From: Rhizobium leguminosarum
GTDB lineage: Bacteria > Pseudomonadota > Alphaproteobacteria > Rhizobiales > Rhizobiaceae
Direction of reading: 5' to 3'
Assembly: GCF_001652265.1 (NCBI RefSeq)
Contig: NZ_LWBS01000176.1
Coordinates: forward strand, 32,665-96,664
Length of the DNA stretch: 64,000 bases
Positions 50,961 through 59,757 of the stretch are shown in pieces. A program made the position numbers and the translations under genes. The notes below the pieces were generated by a model, which saw nothing but the letters and a program-made list of their open reading frames with translations, did no database searches and was not told the origin of the DNA. Numbering within the stretch: position 1 is the first letter of the stretch; every line of letters starts with the position of its first letter.

Positions 50961-51101
50961 GGTCTTTCCTTGGCTCGCGATGTTTCCGGCTGAACGGCTA
51001 TTTGCATCCAGCATTTGCGCCGGAGAAGGCGAGCTGCAACTACTTCATTCCGCTCCCGGCGCAAAACCGTATCTCCAGTGGCCCCTCCGGTCGTCTGTCG
51101 C

Positions 51102-51317
51102 TTACCAGTTGCCGGGGTCGGCGGTGTGATCGATGGTGGCGAATTCGTCGGCCTTTTCCCGGTCCAGCTTCACCTCCATGGTCGCCTTCGTCTCGTCGGT
51201 GACTGAGTAGCGGTCGGGGATCGGTCCCCTTGATAGTTCCTGATACAGGAGCAAGGCGGCCTCCTCGGCGGTGTCGGCCTCGATCTCCCGGGTGATTGAT
51301 ACGGTGAACTTGTGCAT
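51102..51317 (-). CDS. Small conserved-looking hypothetical protein, 71 residues
   Basis: A 71-residue, acidic protein beginning M-H-K-F-T-V-S-I-T-R-E-I-E-A-D-T-A-E-E-A-A-L. Its strand-helix-strand pattern and balanced composition look coding. GAGAGGG lies before the ATG at 51317. I do not recognise a family; the pattern of a beta-strand followed by an acidic Ala/Glu helix recalls small DUF-type proteins found singly in rhizobia. Codon use matches the neighbours. It stands alone between dapB and a VOC gene. Confidence 0.6.
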   Translation of the reverse strand: MHKFTVSITREIEADTAEEAALLLYQELSRGPIPDRYSVTDETKATMEVKLDREKADEFATIDHTADPGNW

Positions 51318-51508
51318 TGCTTCGGCCCTCTCGATCGGTGCGCCGGCGTGCGCAGTTTGCACAGTCTGACACGAGTTTTGTGTGGACGACACTAAAACTG
51401 CTCGCTTAGAAATTGATTCATGCGATGGCTTCAGGTCGTTGTTTTTATGAATGTCGCGGTGCCAGGCCGCCGGATTAGTTTGGGCGAAGTCAGCTGAGGG
51501 GACAGATC

Positions 51509-51895
51509 ATGCGCCTGAATCAAGTAACCGTTACGATGCCTGACCTCGATGCGGGCTGGAACTTCTACTGCGCTCTCGGTCTCAGACCGGTCGTCGACGC
51601 TCGTCCTCGCTATGCGCGTTTCGTCTGCCCGGACGGGGACAGCACCTTCTCCCTGCATCAGGGCGAAGGCGGCGGTGGCGGCACCACGGTGTATTTCGAG
51701 TGCGAGAAGCTTGACGAGACGGTCGGCAGTCTCAGCGAGACCGGTCTTCGTTTCGTCAGCGGCCCGGAGGACAAGAGCTGGCTCTGGCGCGAGGCCGAGC
51801 TGTTCGACCCCGGCGGCAATCGCATCATCCTTTATTTCGCCGGATCGAACCGCACCGATCCGCCGTGGCGAGTGGATCAAGGTAAGCCCGCTTGA
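51509..51895 (+). CDS. VOC/glyoxalase-family protein
   Basis: A 128-residue single VOC module. It starts L-N-Q-V-T-V-T-M-P-D-L-D-A-G-W-N-F-Y, has the G-L-R-P-V-V turn and ends A-E-L-F-D-P-G-G-N-R-I-I-L-Y, the standard fold signature with the usual final Glu replaced by other residues near the end (L-Y-F-A). The ATG follows GAGGGG 7-9 bases upstream. Function unknown. Confidence 0.82.
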   Translation: MRLNQVTVTMPDLDAGWNFYCALGLRPVVDARPRYARFVCPDGDSTFSLHQGEGGGGGTTVYFECEKLDETVGSLSETGLRFVSGPEDKSWLWREAELFDPGGNRIILYFAGSNRTDPPWRVDQGKPA

Positions 51896-52118
51896 GGTAG
51901 GTGCTGGGCAGCCGATTCCCGCCATTCGCCGAATTGACGAATCGCGGCCGCCTCGGCATCTTTGGCTCGGCGTGGCCTACCGCCGAACCTCTCCAGACCT
52001 TCCCCAGCAGGGTCCTTAACCGGAGGCAAAGGGACTTTCGTCTCGGGTCGTGATCCTTGGTCCTGATGTTTCGGGCCTGTTGCTGGGGAGCGATGTCCGG
52101 AACGTGAGAGGCCCTGAT

Positions 52119-53123
52119 ATGACTGAGAATGGAAATTTCAAACGGCGGGTGCGTGCGCGCGCCGCCAAGACGGGTGAATCCTACACCACCGCCCGTATGC
52201 ATGTTCTTCCCAAGTCGGCGAACGACGCAGTGCCTGAGGCGAGACGCCTGCGTCTCGCCGTGGCGCAGACCACCTATGCGGATGATCCGCGCGATATCGA
52301 CAAGCTTCGCCAAAGCGGGCAGGAGATGCGCCTGCTGATGCGGCAGGCGCGAGAGGCAGGCGCGCGGCTCGTCCATTTTCCCGAAGGGGCGACATCTTCG
52401 CCGAACAAGCGCATCATGTCGGAAATCGGGCCGAGGGAGATAGGGCCCTCCGATTGGCGGCGGTTTGAATGGGCGGTGCTTCGGGAGGAGCTGGATGCAA
52501 CGCGCAAGTTGGCGCGCGAGCTCGGCCTCTGGACGGTCATCGGGTCGGTGCATCCGCTGACGGCGCCGCATCGGCCGCACAACAGCCTCTATGTCGTCTC
52601 CGACCGCGGCGAACTGGTGACGCGTTACGACGAGCGCCTGCTGTCGAACACCAAGATCTCCTTCATGTATACGCCGGGTTCGATCCCCGTGACCTTCGAG
52701 GTCGACGGCATCCGCTTCGGCTGTGCGCTTGGCATGGAATGCCACTATCCGGAGATTTTCAGCGAATATGAGCGGCTCGACGTCCACTGTGTGCTGTTCT
52801 CGACGACAGGTGGCTCGCCGGCCAACGAGCCGTCCTTTGCTGCCGAGGCACAAGGGCATGCGGCAAGCAACAGCTACTGGGTCAGCTTCTCGATCCTTGC
52901 CCATCCCGGTCAGGCTGATCCGGCCTCTTCCGGGATCGTCGCGCCCGGCGGCCGATGGGCAGCGCAATGCCCTGCGGATGGAACGGCTGCGATATCGATT
53001 GCCGATATCGACGACAATCCCGGCGATCTTTCTCGGCGGTGGCGGCGCAAGGCGCGGAGCGGCCTCTACGAGCCGCATCGGGTTGACGGCGACCCGCGCA
53101 GCGACGGGCGGGATATGTTTTAG
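52119..53123 (+). CDS. Nitrilase-fold (carbon-nitrogen hydrolase) protein lacking two catalytic residues
   Basis: A 334-residue protein with a short N-terminal basic segment (F-K-R-R-V-R-A-R-A-A-K-T-G-E-S-Y-T) also seen at the start of other small proteins, then a nitrilase-superfamily domain from about residue 43. The family needs Glu, Lys and Cys. The Glu is kept (F-P-E-G, Glu89). In the Lys position (Y-x-K) the sequence is Y-D-E-R (Glu172). Aligned to R-x-G-x-A-I-C-x-D-x-R-F-P-E, the Cys position is Gly205 in R-F-G-C-A-L-G-M-E-C-H-Y-P-E; Cys208 is three residues off. ATG 52119 has GAGAGG 8 bases upstream. It is probably not a normal amidase or nitrilase: a binding protein, or an enzyme using Cys208. 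Confidence 0.75.
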   Translation: MTENGNFKRRVRARAAKTGESYTTARMHVLPKSANDAVPEARRLRLAVAQTTYADDPRDIDKLRQSGQEMRLLMRQAREAGARLVHFPEGATSSPNKRIMSEIGPREIGPSDWRRFEWAVLREELDATRKLARELGLWTVIGSVHPLTAPHRPHNSLYVVSDRGELVTRYDERLLSNTKISFMYTPGSIPVTFEVDGIRFGCALGMECHYPEIFSEYERLDVHCVLFSTTGGSPANEPSFAAEAQGHAASNSYWVSFSILAHPGQADPASSGIVAPGGRWAAQCPADGTAAISIADIDDNPGDLSRRWRRKARSGLYEPHRVDGDPRSDGRDMF

Positions 53124-53398
53124 AGCGGCGTCGTGTCGGCGGCATTCCGGCAAATTGAATGTAGCCGATGCTATAAGCACTTGCGGAACCGTGCCAGCGG
53201 TTCCGCAATCGTCTCATAGCTGCTTGTCCGGAAGTCCTCGCATTGAACCCGAATGGTGTCAGCGGTCATCCCAGTGGCCTCAACCATTTAGCAGCGCTCG
53301 GCAATCGTCCGCGTGAAATCGCTTCCATGGGCTGGAGAAAGACGGTTTGCTTCTTATTTCACCGGGGAATGCGAAACGAAGTGCGAAAGGACCGCGCA

Positions 53399-53872
53399 AT
53401 GGCAAAGAACACGATCTGCGTATGGTACGACAAAGACGCTGAGGCAGCCGCCCGCTTCTATGCCGCGACTTTTCCCGACAGCGCGGTAGGCGCCGTCATT
53501 CGTGCACCGGGAGATTATCCTGACGGCAAGCAGGGAGACGTCCTGGTTGTTGAATTCACCGTTGCGGGTATTCCCTGCATCGGCCTGAACGGCGGTCCCG
53601 CGATCAAACACAACGAAGCCTTCTCCTTTCAGATCGCAACGGACACTCAGGAAGAAACCGATCGCTATTGGAACGCGATCGTCGGCAATGGTGGTCAGGA
53701 AAGTGAGTGCGGCTGGTGCAAAGACAAGTGGGGCGTGTCCTGGCAGATTACGCCGCGCGCCCTCTCCGAAGCCCTTTCGGCAGGCGGTGGCCAGGCAAAG
53801 CGTGCTTTTGACGCGATGATGACGATGAGGAAGATCGACATTGCGGCGATCGAGGCGGCCCGGCGCGGCTGA
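53399..53872 (+). CDS. PhnB/3-dmu-9_3-mt type VOC protein
   Basis: A 157-residue protein of the VOC branch annotated as 3-demethylubiquinone-9 3-methyltransferase-like (PhnB-like). It starts I-C-V-W-Y-D-K-D-A-E-A-A-A-R-F-Y, and contains F-T-V-A-G-I-P-C-I-G-L-N-G-G-P and E-C-G-W-C-K-D-K-W-G-V-S-W-Q-I-T-P, the diagnostic W-x-C-x-D-x-x-G-x-x-W-Q block. The methyltransferase name is historical and enzyme activity is not shown for the group. AAAGGA lies 7 bases before the ATG at 53399. Confidence 0.85.
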   Translation: MAKNTICVWYDKDAEAAARFYAATFPDSAVGAVIRAPGDYPDGKQGDVLVVEFTVAGIPCIGLNGGPAIKHNEAFSFQIATDTQEETDRYWNAIVGNGGQESECGWCKDKWGVSWQITPRALSEALSAGGGQAKRAFDAMMTMRKIDIAAIEAARRG

Positions 53873-53951
53873 GGTGGCCTTGCGCAGAACGATCTTTTGC
53901 CGGGTCTCGCATCTGGCGGGGTCCGGCCGCGTGTCGATCCTCGCAATCGGC

Positions 53952-54353
53952 TCAGAACCAGAGATCGCGCACGCAGCGCCCCTTGGATGGAAGGTCTTCA
54001 AACGTGTCCAGGCCGTCGAAATGATCAATAGGCAGATCCTGAACGAGATCCGGCGGCGCAAGCCGCATGTTGACGGCGATGCGCCGGCGGCCATCCTTTC
54101 CAAGCCGCAGGCCGCGCCAGCTCAAGACACAGGCGCAGGATGGGCAGAACAAGATTTCGAGAGACGGTTCGCCTTTGTCGGCGCGGGTGTAGGAGGCGGT
54201 CTCACCGGCGAGAGCGATGCGCTCTCCTTCGTAGTCATAGGCCCACAGCGTGCCGTAGCGGCGGCAAAGCGTGCAGTTGCAGGCGGTGATCGAGCCCGGA
54301 TCACCTTCGAGTGTCCAGCTTGCCTTGCCGCAATGACATGAGCCCGTCAGCAT
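53952..54353 (-). CDS. GFA-family (glutathione-dependent formaldehyde-activating) protein
   Basis: A 133-residue zinc protein with the GFA cysteine pattern: C-H-C near residue 7, C-N-C-T-L-C near 25-30 and C-P-S-C near 70. In GFA the Cys set binds two zinc ions and catalyses addition of glutathione to formaldehyde, but many family members have other or unknown roles. It sits tail to tail with the PhnB-like gene, which ends 80 bases away. Confidence 0.87.
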   Translation of the reverse strand: MLTGSCHCGKASWTLEGDPGSITACNCTLCRRYGTLWAYDYEGERIALAGETASYTRADKGEPSLEILFCPSCACVLSWRGLRLGKDGRRRIAVNMRLAPPDLVQDLPIDHFDGLDTFEDLPSKGRCVRDLWF

Positions 54354-54591
54354 GAGCGTCGATTCAATCCTGTTCCCCGTTCAAGTCCGGCATCCTGCCC
54401 CACTCGCGCGATGACCGCAATTGGCGCTTTCCGGCTCCGCTTGCTTCTCTGGCTTCCTAACCGGCGTTCGCGATACGTCAGGCTTCGTAAGGCTTTTTGA
54501 AATTTCTAATTGAGATTGCAGCACGAACATGATTTTCTGCGACCCAGCGTAGCTGAGTCCACGCCTCCTCCCGATATTGATCCGAGTGGCC

Positions 54592-56472
54592 ATGTCGATT
54601 TCAGATGCGATTTACCGTCCCTTCGAAACCTTGATCCGGCCGCTCGACATCCCTTACCGGCCGATGCCCACCAAGGGACCTGTCGCGGTTCTTTTGCACT
54701 TCATCGCGATGTTTCGGGGCGTCATCATTACCATGGCGCTGACCTCGATGGCCATCGAAGCAATCAACCTTACGATCATCTGGGGTCTTTCGGTGATTGT
54801 CGACGGAGTGACGACACAAGGCGTGGAGCTCTTCGTCGACAGTAAATTCCGGCTGCTGGCAGTCCTCGCCTTTCTGCTTTTTCCCGTGATGCCCGTTCTT
54901 TTCTACATCACCAATATTCTCAACTCGCATACGATCGGCATCAGCCTGCCCGTTGCGATTCAATGGCAGGGGCACAAGGCGGTCGAGCGGCAGGACCTCG
55001 CCTTCTTCCATGATCTTTTCGCCGGCCAGGTCGCATCCCGACTCGGTCAGGTCGCCAATGCCGTTCAGCAACAGATCCTGATCGCGTTCCAGACGGCACC
55101 GCGCTTCCTGCTTCAGATCATCGGCTCCGTTGTTCTTCTGCTCGCGCTCTCCTGGCAGCTTGCGCTGCCAGTCATCGTCTGGGTTGCCTTCAACGTGCTC
55201 TTTACGATCAAGGTCGTTCCTGATTTCACGGAACGCGCCCGCCGCTCGGCAAAGCAGAACAGCCTCATCTCCGGCGCTTTGACGGACATCTACGGCAATA
55301 TCCAGATGGTCAAGCAGTTCGCAGCAGAAGATAGCGAGGCGGGTGCGCTGAGAAAGATCATGTCCGCCGGGGTCGATACGCTTCATCACGAGCAGCGGAT
55401 CTACCGGACAACCGAACTCGTCGTCATCAGCCTCAACATGGTGCTCTGGCTCGTCATGCTCGGCATTAGCTTCTGGGGGCTGTTTGACCGATTCTTGACA
55501 GTGGGCGATTTCGCCGCAACGGTTTACATCCTTCAACGCCTCTCGGCAGGGTCCTTCACATTCCTGCAAATGGGACAGCAGGTCTTCCGCGCGCTCGGCA
55601 CGATCAAGGATGCGATGCCGGTCATGACAACACCGCCTACCATCACAGACCGGCCCGATGCGACTGAACTGACAGTCAGCCGCGGGGAGATCCGTTTCGA
55701 GAACGTCCGCTTCGCCTACAAGTCGGGCAAGCCTGTCATCGATGACCTGTCGCTGACGGTTCGGCCCGGCGAAAAGGTAGGGCTCGTCGGCCTCTCCGGT
55801 GCCGGCAAGACGACGCTGGTGAGCCTGCTGTTGCGTTTTTACGACATAGAGGATGGTGCGGTCCTGATCGATGGGCAGGACATCCGCGAGATCACGCAGG
55901 CAAGCCTTCGCCGTGCCATCGGGGTCATCGCGCAGGACGTCGCGCTGCTGCACCGTTCGGTCGGCGATAATATCCGTTACGGCCGGCCGGAAGCGACGAG
56001 GGGCGAGATCGAAGCGGTGGCGAAGATGGCAAGCGCCGATGTCTTCATCGCCGATCTTTCCGACGGCGAAGGCCGCAGCGGCTATGACGCCTTCGTCGGC
56101 GACCGCGGCATCAAACTCTCCGGCGGCCAGCGTCAGCGCGTGGCTATCGCCCGCGTTCTCCTGAAGGACGCGCCGATCCTCGTGCTGGACGAAGCGACCT
56201 CCGCCCTCGACAGCGAATCCGAAGCCGCCATCCAGGAAAGGCTGAACCTCGTCATGGAGGGAAAGACGGTGATCGCCATTGCACATCGCCTGTCGACCAT
56301 AGCCAGGATGGACCGGATCGTCGTACTCGATCGCGGGCGCATCGTGGAAGAGGGTAGGCCGGATGAGCTGGTCGAACGCGACGGTTTGTTCGCGCGCCTG
56401 TGGAAACGCCAGACCGGCGGTTTCATTCCCGAAGACATCGATGAGCCCTTGCCGGCCTCGCCGGCGACCTGA
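54592..56472 (+). CDS. ABC exporter, fused permease-ATPase
   Basis: A 626-residue type I ABC exporter half-transporter. The transmembrane part (about 40-325) has six helices. The ATPase domain follows with Walker A G-L-S-G-A-G-K-T-T (near 405), signature L-S-G-G-Q-R-Q-R, Walker B I-L-V-L-D-E-A-T-S-A-L-D and the H-loop A-H-R-L-S-T. The ATG at 54592 is preferred; TTG 54577 would add five residues. Such exporters work as homodimers moving lipids, drugs or peptides. No partner half-transporter gene is adjacent. The following GST gene is separated by 86 bases and may be co-transcribed. Confidence 0.91.
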   Translation: MSISDAIYRPFETLIRPLDIPYRPMPTKGPVAVLLHFIAMFRGVIITMALTSMAIEAINLTIIWGLSVIVDGVTTQGVELFVDSKFRLLAVLAFLLFPVMPVLFYITNILNSHTIGISLPVAIQWQGHKAVERQDLAFFHDLFAGQVASRLGQVANAVQQQILIAFQTAPRFLLQIIGSVVLLLALSWQLALPVIVWVAFNVLFTIKVVPDFTERARRSAKQNSLISGALTDIYGNIQMVKQFAAEDSEAGALRKIMSAGVDTLHHEQRIYRTTELVVISLNMVLWLVMLGISFWGLFDRFLTVGDFAATVYILQRLSAGSFTFLQMGQQVFRALGTIKDAMPVMTTPPTITDRPDATELTVSRGEIRFENVRFAYKSGKPVIDDLSLTVRPGEKVGLVGLSGAGKTTLVSLLLRFYDIEDGAVLIDGQDIREITQASLRRAIGVIAQDVALLHRSVGDNIRYGRPEATRGEIEAVAKMASADVFIADLSDGEGRSGYDAFVGDRGIKLSGGQRQRVAIARVLLKDAPILVLDEATSALDSESEAAIQERLNLVMEGKTVIAIAHRLSTIARMDRIVVLDRGRIVEEGRPDELVERDGLFARLWKRQTGGFIPEDIDEPLPASPAT

Positions 56473-56558
56473 CCATCTGACTGAAAGAATTTGTCGGTGA
56501 TGTCGGAACGCGGGTCGTTCGCCCGTCCTTTGTACGTGAAACAAAGTGGAGATGCCGG

Positions 56559-57200
56559 ATGGGCGACCTTACCCTCACCACCTTCGACTGGGTCCCCGAG
56601 CCTCCCAGGGGTTATGTGCGTGACCTGCGTGTGCGTTGGGCGCTGGAAGAGAGCGGCTTGCCCTATCGTGTCGAGAGCGTACCGTTTCGCGGTCGCAAGC
56701 CCGAGCATTTCGTGCACCAGCCCTTCGGCCAGGTGCCGTGGTTGACCGATGGCGACATCTCGATTTTCGAGAGCGGCGCCATCCTGCTCCATCTCGGCAG
56801 TCGCAGCGATGCGCTGATGCCCGCCGATCCGCGCGGTCGCGCCGAAGTTTTGGAATGGCTGTTTGCAGCGCTGAATTCCGTCGAGGCGGCAAGCCTGCCC
56901 TGGTCGATATTGATCTTCTCCGGCATCACGGGTGATGCGCCGGCATATGGGCTTATGGACTCGTTTCTCAAGGACCACCGGCTGAAGCACATGGAGCCGG
57001 TCCTGGCAGGGCGCGAATGGCTGGCGGGCACCTTCTCCGTCGCCGATATCCTCATGGCCGATGTGCTGCGCCTCATCAACCGGTTCGACGGGTTGGCGGA
57101 ATATCCCGCCTGCCGTGATTATGTCGCGCGCGCCACGGCCCGCCCATCTTTCGCAAAGGCGCATGCCGACCAGATCGCCCATTTTGCCGCGGCAGACTGA
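56559..57200 (+). CDS. Glutathione S-transferase family protein
   Basis: A 213-residue GST. The N-terminal thioredoxin-like domain has P-F-G-Q-V-P-W-L-T-D-G and I-F-E-S-G-A-I-L-L-H-L (the cis-Pro and glutathione-binding E-S), and the C-terminal helical domain contains F-S-V-A-D-I-L-M-A-D-V-L (S-V-A-D N-capping box). No classical Ser/Tyr/Cys at the very N-terminus stands out (T-L-T-T-F-D-W), which is common in rhizobial GSTs. GGAG lies before the ATG. It follows the ABC exporter in the same direction; a detoxification pair is possible. Confidence 0.85.
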   Translation: MGDLTLTTFDWVPEPPRGYVRDLRVRWALEESGLPYRVESVPFRGRKPEHFVHQPFGQVPWLTDGDISIFESGAILLHLGSRSDALMPADPRGRAEVLEWLFAALNSVEAASLPWSILIFSGITGDAPAYGLMDSFLKDHRLKHMEPVLAGREWLAGTFSVADILMADVLRLINRFDGLAEYPACRDYVARATARPSFAKAHADQIAHFAAAD

Positions 57201-57315
57201 GCAGGCCGGCGCCCAAAGCGTAGGGGACCGGGACCTTCTCCGTCGCTGCACCCCTTGACGGCCACGGCAGCCGTCCTGCCTATTGCCCGCAAGGGAACCC
57301 GGGGGCAGGGTAGTC

Positions 57316-57908
57316 ATGATCAACTCGTCGAGCAAATCAGTCACGCGCGACCCCGATGTCACCATGCGTCGCATTCTGAAGGTCAACCATGCGGGCGAGT
57401 TCGGCGCTATCAGGATCTATGGCGCCCAGATCCTGGTGGCCCGGCGGCTGTTTCCCGACATCGTGCCGGCGCTTGAAGAGATGCGTCGGGACGAGATCGA
57501 CCATTGCCGACTGTTTCGCGAGGCGATGCCTGCAAGGAGCGCGACTGTCGTGTCATGGCATTCTGGAGCCTCGGCGGTTCTGTGCTCGGCTTCCTGACGG
57601 CGCTTGCCGGACGCAACATGATCTGGATTTGCACCGAGGCAGTCGAAAGCACGGTTCATCGCCATCTCGAAGACCAGTTGGGTTTCCTTGCAAAGCGCGA
57701 TCCCGAGCTTCACGCCCTCATCGCGTCGATCCAGGAACAGGAACTGGCGCATCTCAGGACGGCCGAAAGCAGCCAGAAAGGGCGGGGCCCCAGCCACGCC
57801 CTGCTGCTGCCCGTCGTCGGCGCCCTGACCGACCTGATGATCTGGCTCTCGACCTGGGGAGACTCGAGCTGGATGCGCGCCGAAATGGCGCGTGCGGGGA
57901 GGGGCTAG
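57316..57908 (+). pseudogene. coq7: Coq7-type demethoxyubiquinone hydroxylase, frameshifted
   Basis: The 5' frame begins M-I-N-S-S-S-K and runs through V-N-H-A-G-E-F-G-A and E-M-R-R-D-E-I-D-H, which hold the first iron ligands. At about 57540 the homology leaves this frame (M-P-A-R-S-A) and continues in another as C-R-V-M-A-F-W-S-L-G-G-S-V-L-G-F, E-S-T-V-H-R-H-L-E-D-Q and E-Q-E-L-A-H-L to the stop at 57908. A single missing base accounts for this. Joined together, all diiron Glu/His ligands of Coq7 are present. In bacteria Coq7 makes the C6 hydroxylation of ubiquinone synthesis. As read the product is truncated at about 93 residues and inactive. A sequencing error is the alternative. Confidence 0.82.
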
Positions 57909-57957
57909 TCTTGCTGTGAAGACGACGGCTTGCCGCTGTCGGGGGCAGCCCTTGGAT

Positions 57958-58021
57958 GTAGCGCTTTGAATTGCTGCATAATTTTATCCTTCAATCGATT
58001 CCGATTTCAAGAATTATGCAG
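57958..58021 (-). repeat. Mosaic palindromic repeat, module A, inverted copy
   Basis: From GTAGCGCTTTGAATTGCTGC to AAGAATTATGCAG this is the reverse complement of 26381-26444 with few changes: module A plus the AATTCAAAG lead-in, ending where module B would start. It lies between the broken coq7 gene and the EEP gene. Confidence 0.65.
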
Positions 58022-58084
58022 TGGAGGGAACATATCCGCCCTCCGCTGCTTTGACTCGCATTCCAAGTGAGCAGGTCCAAAGCC

Positions 58085-58930
58085 ATGCACGTGCGGGTGA
58101 TCACGTTCAATGTCTGGAATGTCGAGGGCGACAGCCGGCGGCATCAGATTATCAATAGGGAGCTTCGCCGTCTGAAGCCCGATCTTCTGGCATTGCAGGA
58201 GGTCATTCAAACGCGGGAGAAGGCGAGCCTCGATACCATCGTCGACGGGCTCGACATGCACATCACGCACCAACAGGACGTGCAGGCTTTCCAGCCGCCT
58301 TATTCCGACAGATATGGCGGCACGGCGATCGCGACCCGTTGGCCGCATAGGGTTGTCGAGGTGCTCGATCCAAGAATGCCACAGGCGCCTGATGTGCCCT
58401 GGGCGACCCTTGCCACTGTCGTGAATCTTGGGGATGTTGGCAGCCTGCTCTTCATTGCGACGACTGCGGCCTGGCGCCCGGCTGCCGAGGTCGCGCGCGA
58501 GCGTCATGCAGTTGCGATCAGCGATCTCGACGCTAGGCATCGGCAAGACCTGCCGACCTTGATTGCCGGCGACCTCAATGCAGAACCGGATGCCGCATCT
58601 ATACGGTTCCTGACCGGGCGGCAGTCACTCGAGGGAAGAAGCGTCTGTTATTACGATGCCTGGGAAATAGCCGGTATCGGGACCGGCAAAACCTGGACCG
58701 GCGTTAACCCGAACGCCCTGGCTGGCGCCGAACGGATCATCGGACAGAGAAACTATCATCGACGATTTGACTATGTGCTGGTGGGATCGTGGGATGCGCA
58801 TCCCAAGGGTCGGGCAGAGATCCAGTCGGCCGAATGCGTCCTCGATCGGCCGGTGGATGGAATATGGCCAAGCGATCACTACGGGGTCATGGTCGATATC
58901 GACGTCCGGCCAAATGCAAAGGCCGGCTGA
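58085..58930 (+). CDS. Endonuclease/exonuclease/phosphatase (EEP) family protein
   Basis: A 281-residue metal-dependent phosphodiesterase of the EEP superfamily. Strands and catalytic motifs are clear: T-F-N-V-W-N near the start, L-A-L-Q-E-V (metal-binding Glu), G-D-L-N-A-E-P (Asp/Asn pair), R-F-D-Y-V-L-V and the terminal S-D-H-Y-G-V-M-V-D (catalytic Asp-His). Substrates in the family range from DNA to sphingomyelin and inositol phosphates and cannot be read here. ATG 58085 gives the family N-terminus (M-H-V-R-V-I-T-F-N); GTG 58067 adds six residues. No signal peptide. Confidence 0.86.
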   Translation: MHVRVITFNVWNVEGDSRRHQIINRELRRLKPDLLALQEVIQTREKASLDTIVDGLDMHITHQQDVQAFQPPYSDRYGGTAIATRWPHRVVEVLDPRMPQAPDVPWATLATVVNLGDVGSLLFIATTAAWRPAAEVARERHAVAISDLDARHRQDLPTLIAGDLNAEPDAASIRFLTGRQSLEGRSVCYYDAWEIAGIGTGKTWTGVNPNALAGAERIIGQRNYHRRFDYVLVGSWDAHPKGRAEIQSAECVLDRPVDGIWPSDHYGVMVDIDVRPNAKAG

Positions 58931-58958
58931 CGAGATCGTGGGCACTTGCCCCGGTGCG

Positions 58959-59744
58959 CTACTCGACAAGCCCGAAGATGGGGCCGTAGCCGCCGTGCCA
59001 GGATCGGTCGTTGCGGCCCATTTGCGGATTGTAAAGTCCAACACCGCGTCCGCCATCGAGAAACAAGGCGTTGGGGCATTTCAAATGGTCGCGGAAGAGC
59101 CGTGCGAAATCGTGGAAATTCACGCCGTCTTCGCTGATCGCGAACCGAACCGCACCACCGTCGCAGACACCGACACCGTTGCGGCGGGTTCGGTCTGTCG
59201 AGCCGACGATGAAGATCGGGTTCAGTTTGTTGGCAATGACAAGCATTGGGCCGGATTGCGTGGCGAACCGTACCTTGGGCCGACGCTTTAGAAATTCCTC
59301 GGTCGGCAGTATCGAGGCACCTGCCTCACCCAGAAAGAACACGCCGTTCGGCTTCTTGTAGAAATTCGGCACCTGACCAGCGGAGCTTTCGGCCTCCGTC
59401 GTATTGGCGGGCTGCAATTCCCTGCCGCCCTCGACATAAAGTCCCATCGGCGAAAAATCGGCCCGATACATCCCGGCGTTGACGGCGACGGCCAGCGTTC
59501 GCCCCTCAGCGCGAACGGCTTCGGCCAGGCTTGAAAAAGTGCGGTACGGCGCGCCTTCGGCGTTTTTCCAGAACAATCGCAGGTCGGCTTTGCCCGGTTC
59601 CAGTGTGCAGACGACGTATTTCGCTTCTTCGAAGCTTTCCTGCTCGCATGGTTGCGCATGCGCCTGATGCAGGGATGTCATCGTTGCTGCCAGCATGATG
59701 GCCGCGGCGAATATACCGTGTTTGCGATAGGTCATCGGAGCCAT
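58959..59744 (-). CDS. Exported phosphodiester glycosidase family protein (DUF2233-like)
   Basis: A 261-residue protein with a signal peptide (G-I-F-A-A-A-I-M-L-A-A-T-M, cleavage near A-H-A-Q). The mature part fits the phosphodiester glycosidase/NAGPA family (PF09992): A-V-N-A-G-M-Y near 88, N-F-Y-K-K-P-N-G-V-F near 127, and C-P-N-A-L-F-L-D-G-G-R-G-V near 228, where the L-D-G-G is the family's active-site motif. The likely role is removing sugar phosphate diesters in the periplasm. ATG 59744 and 59735 are both possible. It lies between the EEP gene and the broken ubiA gene. Confidence 0.83.
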   Translation of the reverse strand: MAPMTYRKHGIFAAAIMLAATMTSLHQAHAQPCEQESFEEAKYVVCTLEPGKADLRLFWKNAEGAPYRTFSSLAEAVRAEGRTLAVAVNAGMYRADFSPMGLYVEGGRELQPANTTEAESSAGQVPNFYKKPNGVFFLGEAGASILPTEEFLKRRPKVRFATQSGPMLVIANKLNPIFIVGSTDRTRRNGVGVCDGGAVRFAISEDGVNFHDFARLFRDHLKCPNALFLDGGRGVGLYNPQMGRNDRSWHGGYGPIFGLVE

Positions 59745-59757
59745 GTCCTCGAGCTGC

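Noticed and set aside
54601..56544. A 647-codon minus-strand frame across the ABC exporter.
   Set aside because: Shadow of the exporter gene, with very acidic and Arg/His-rich composition and no family similarity.
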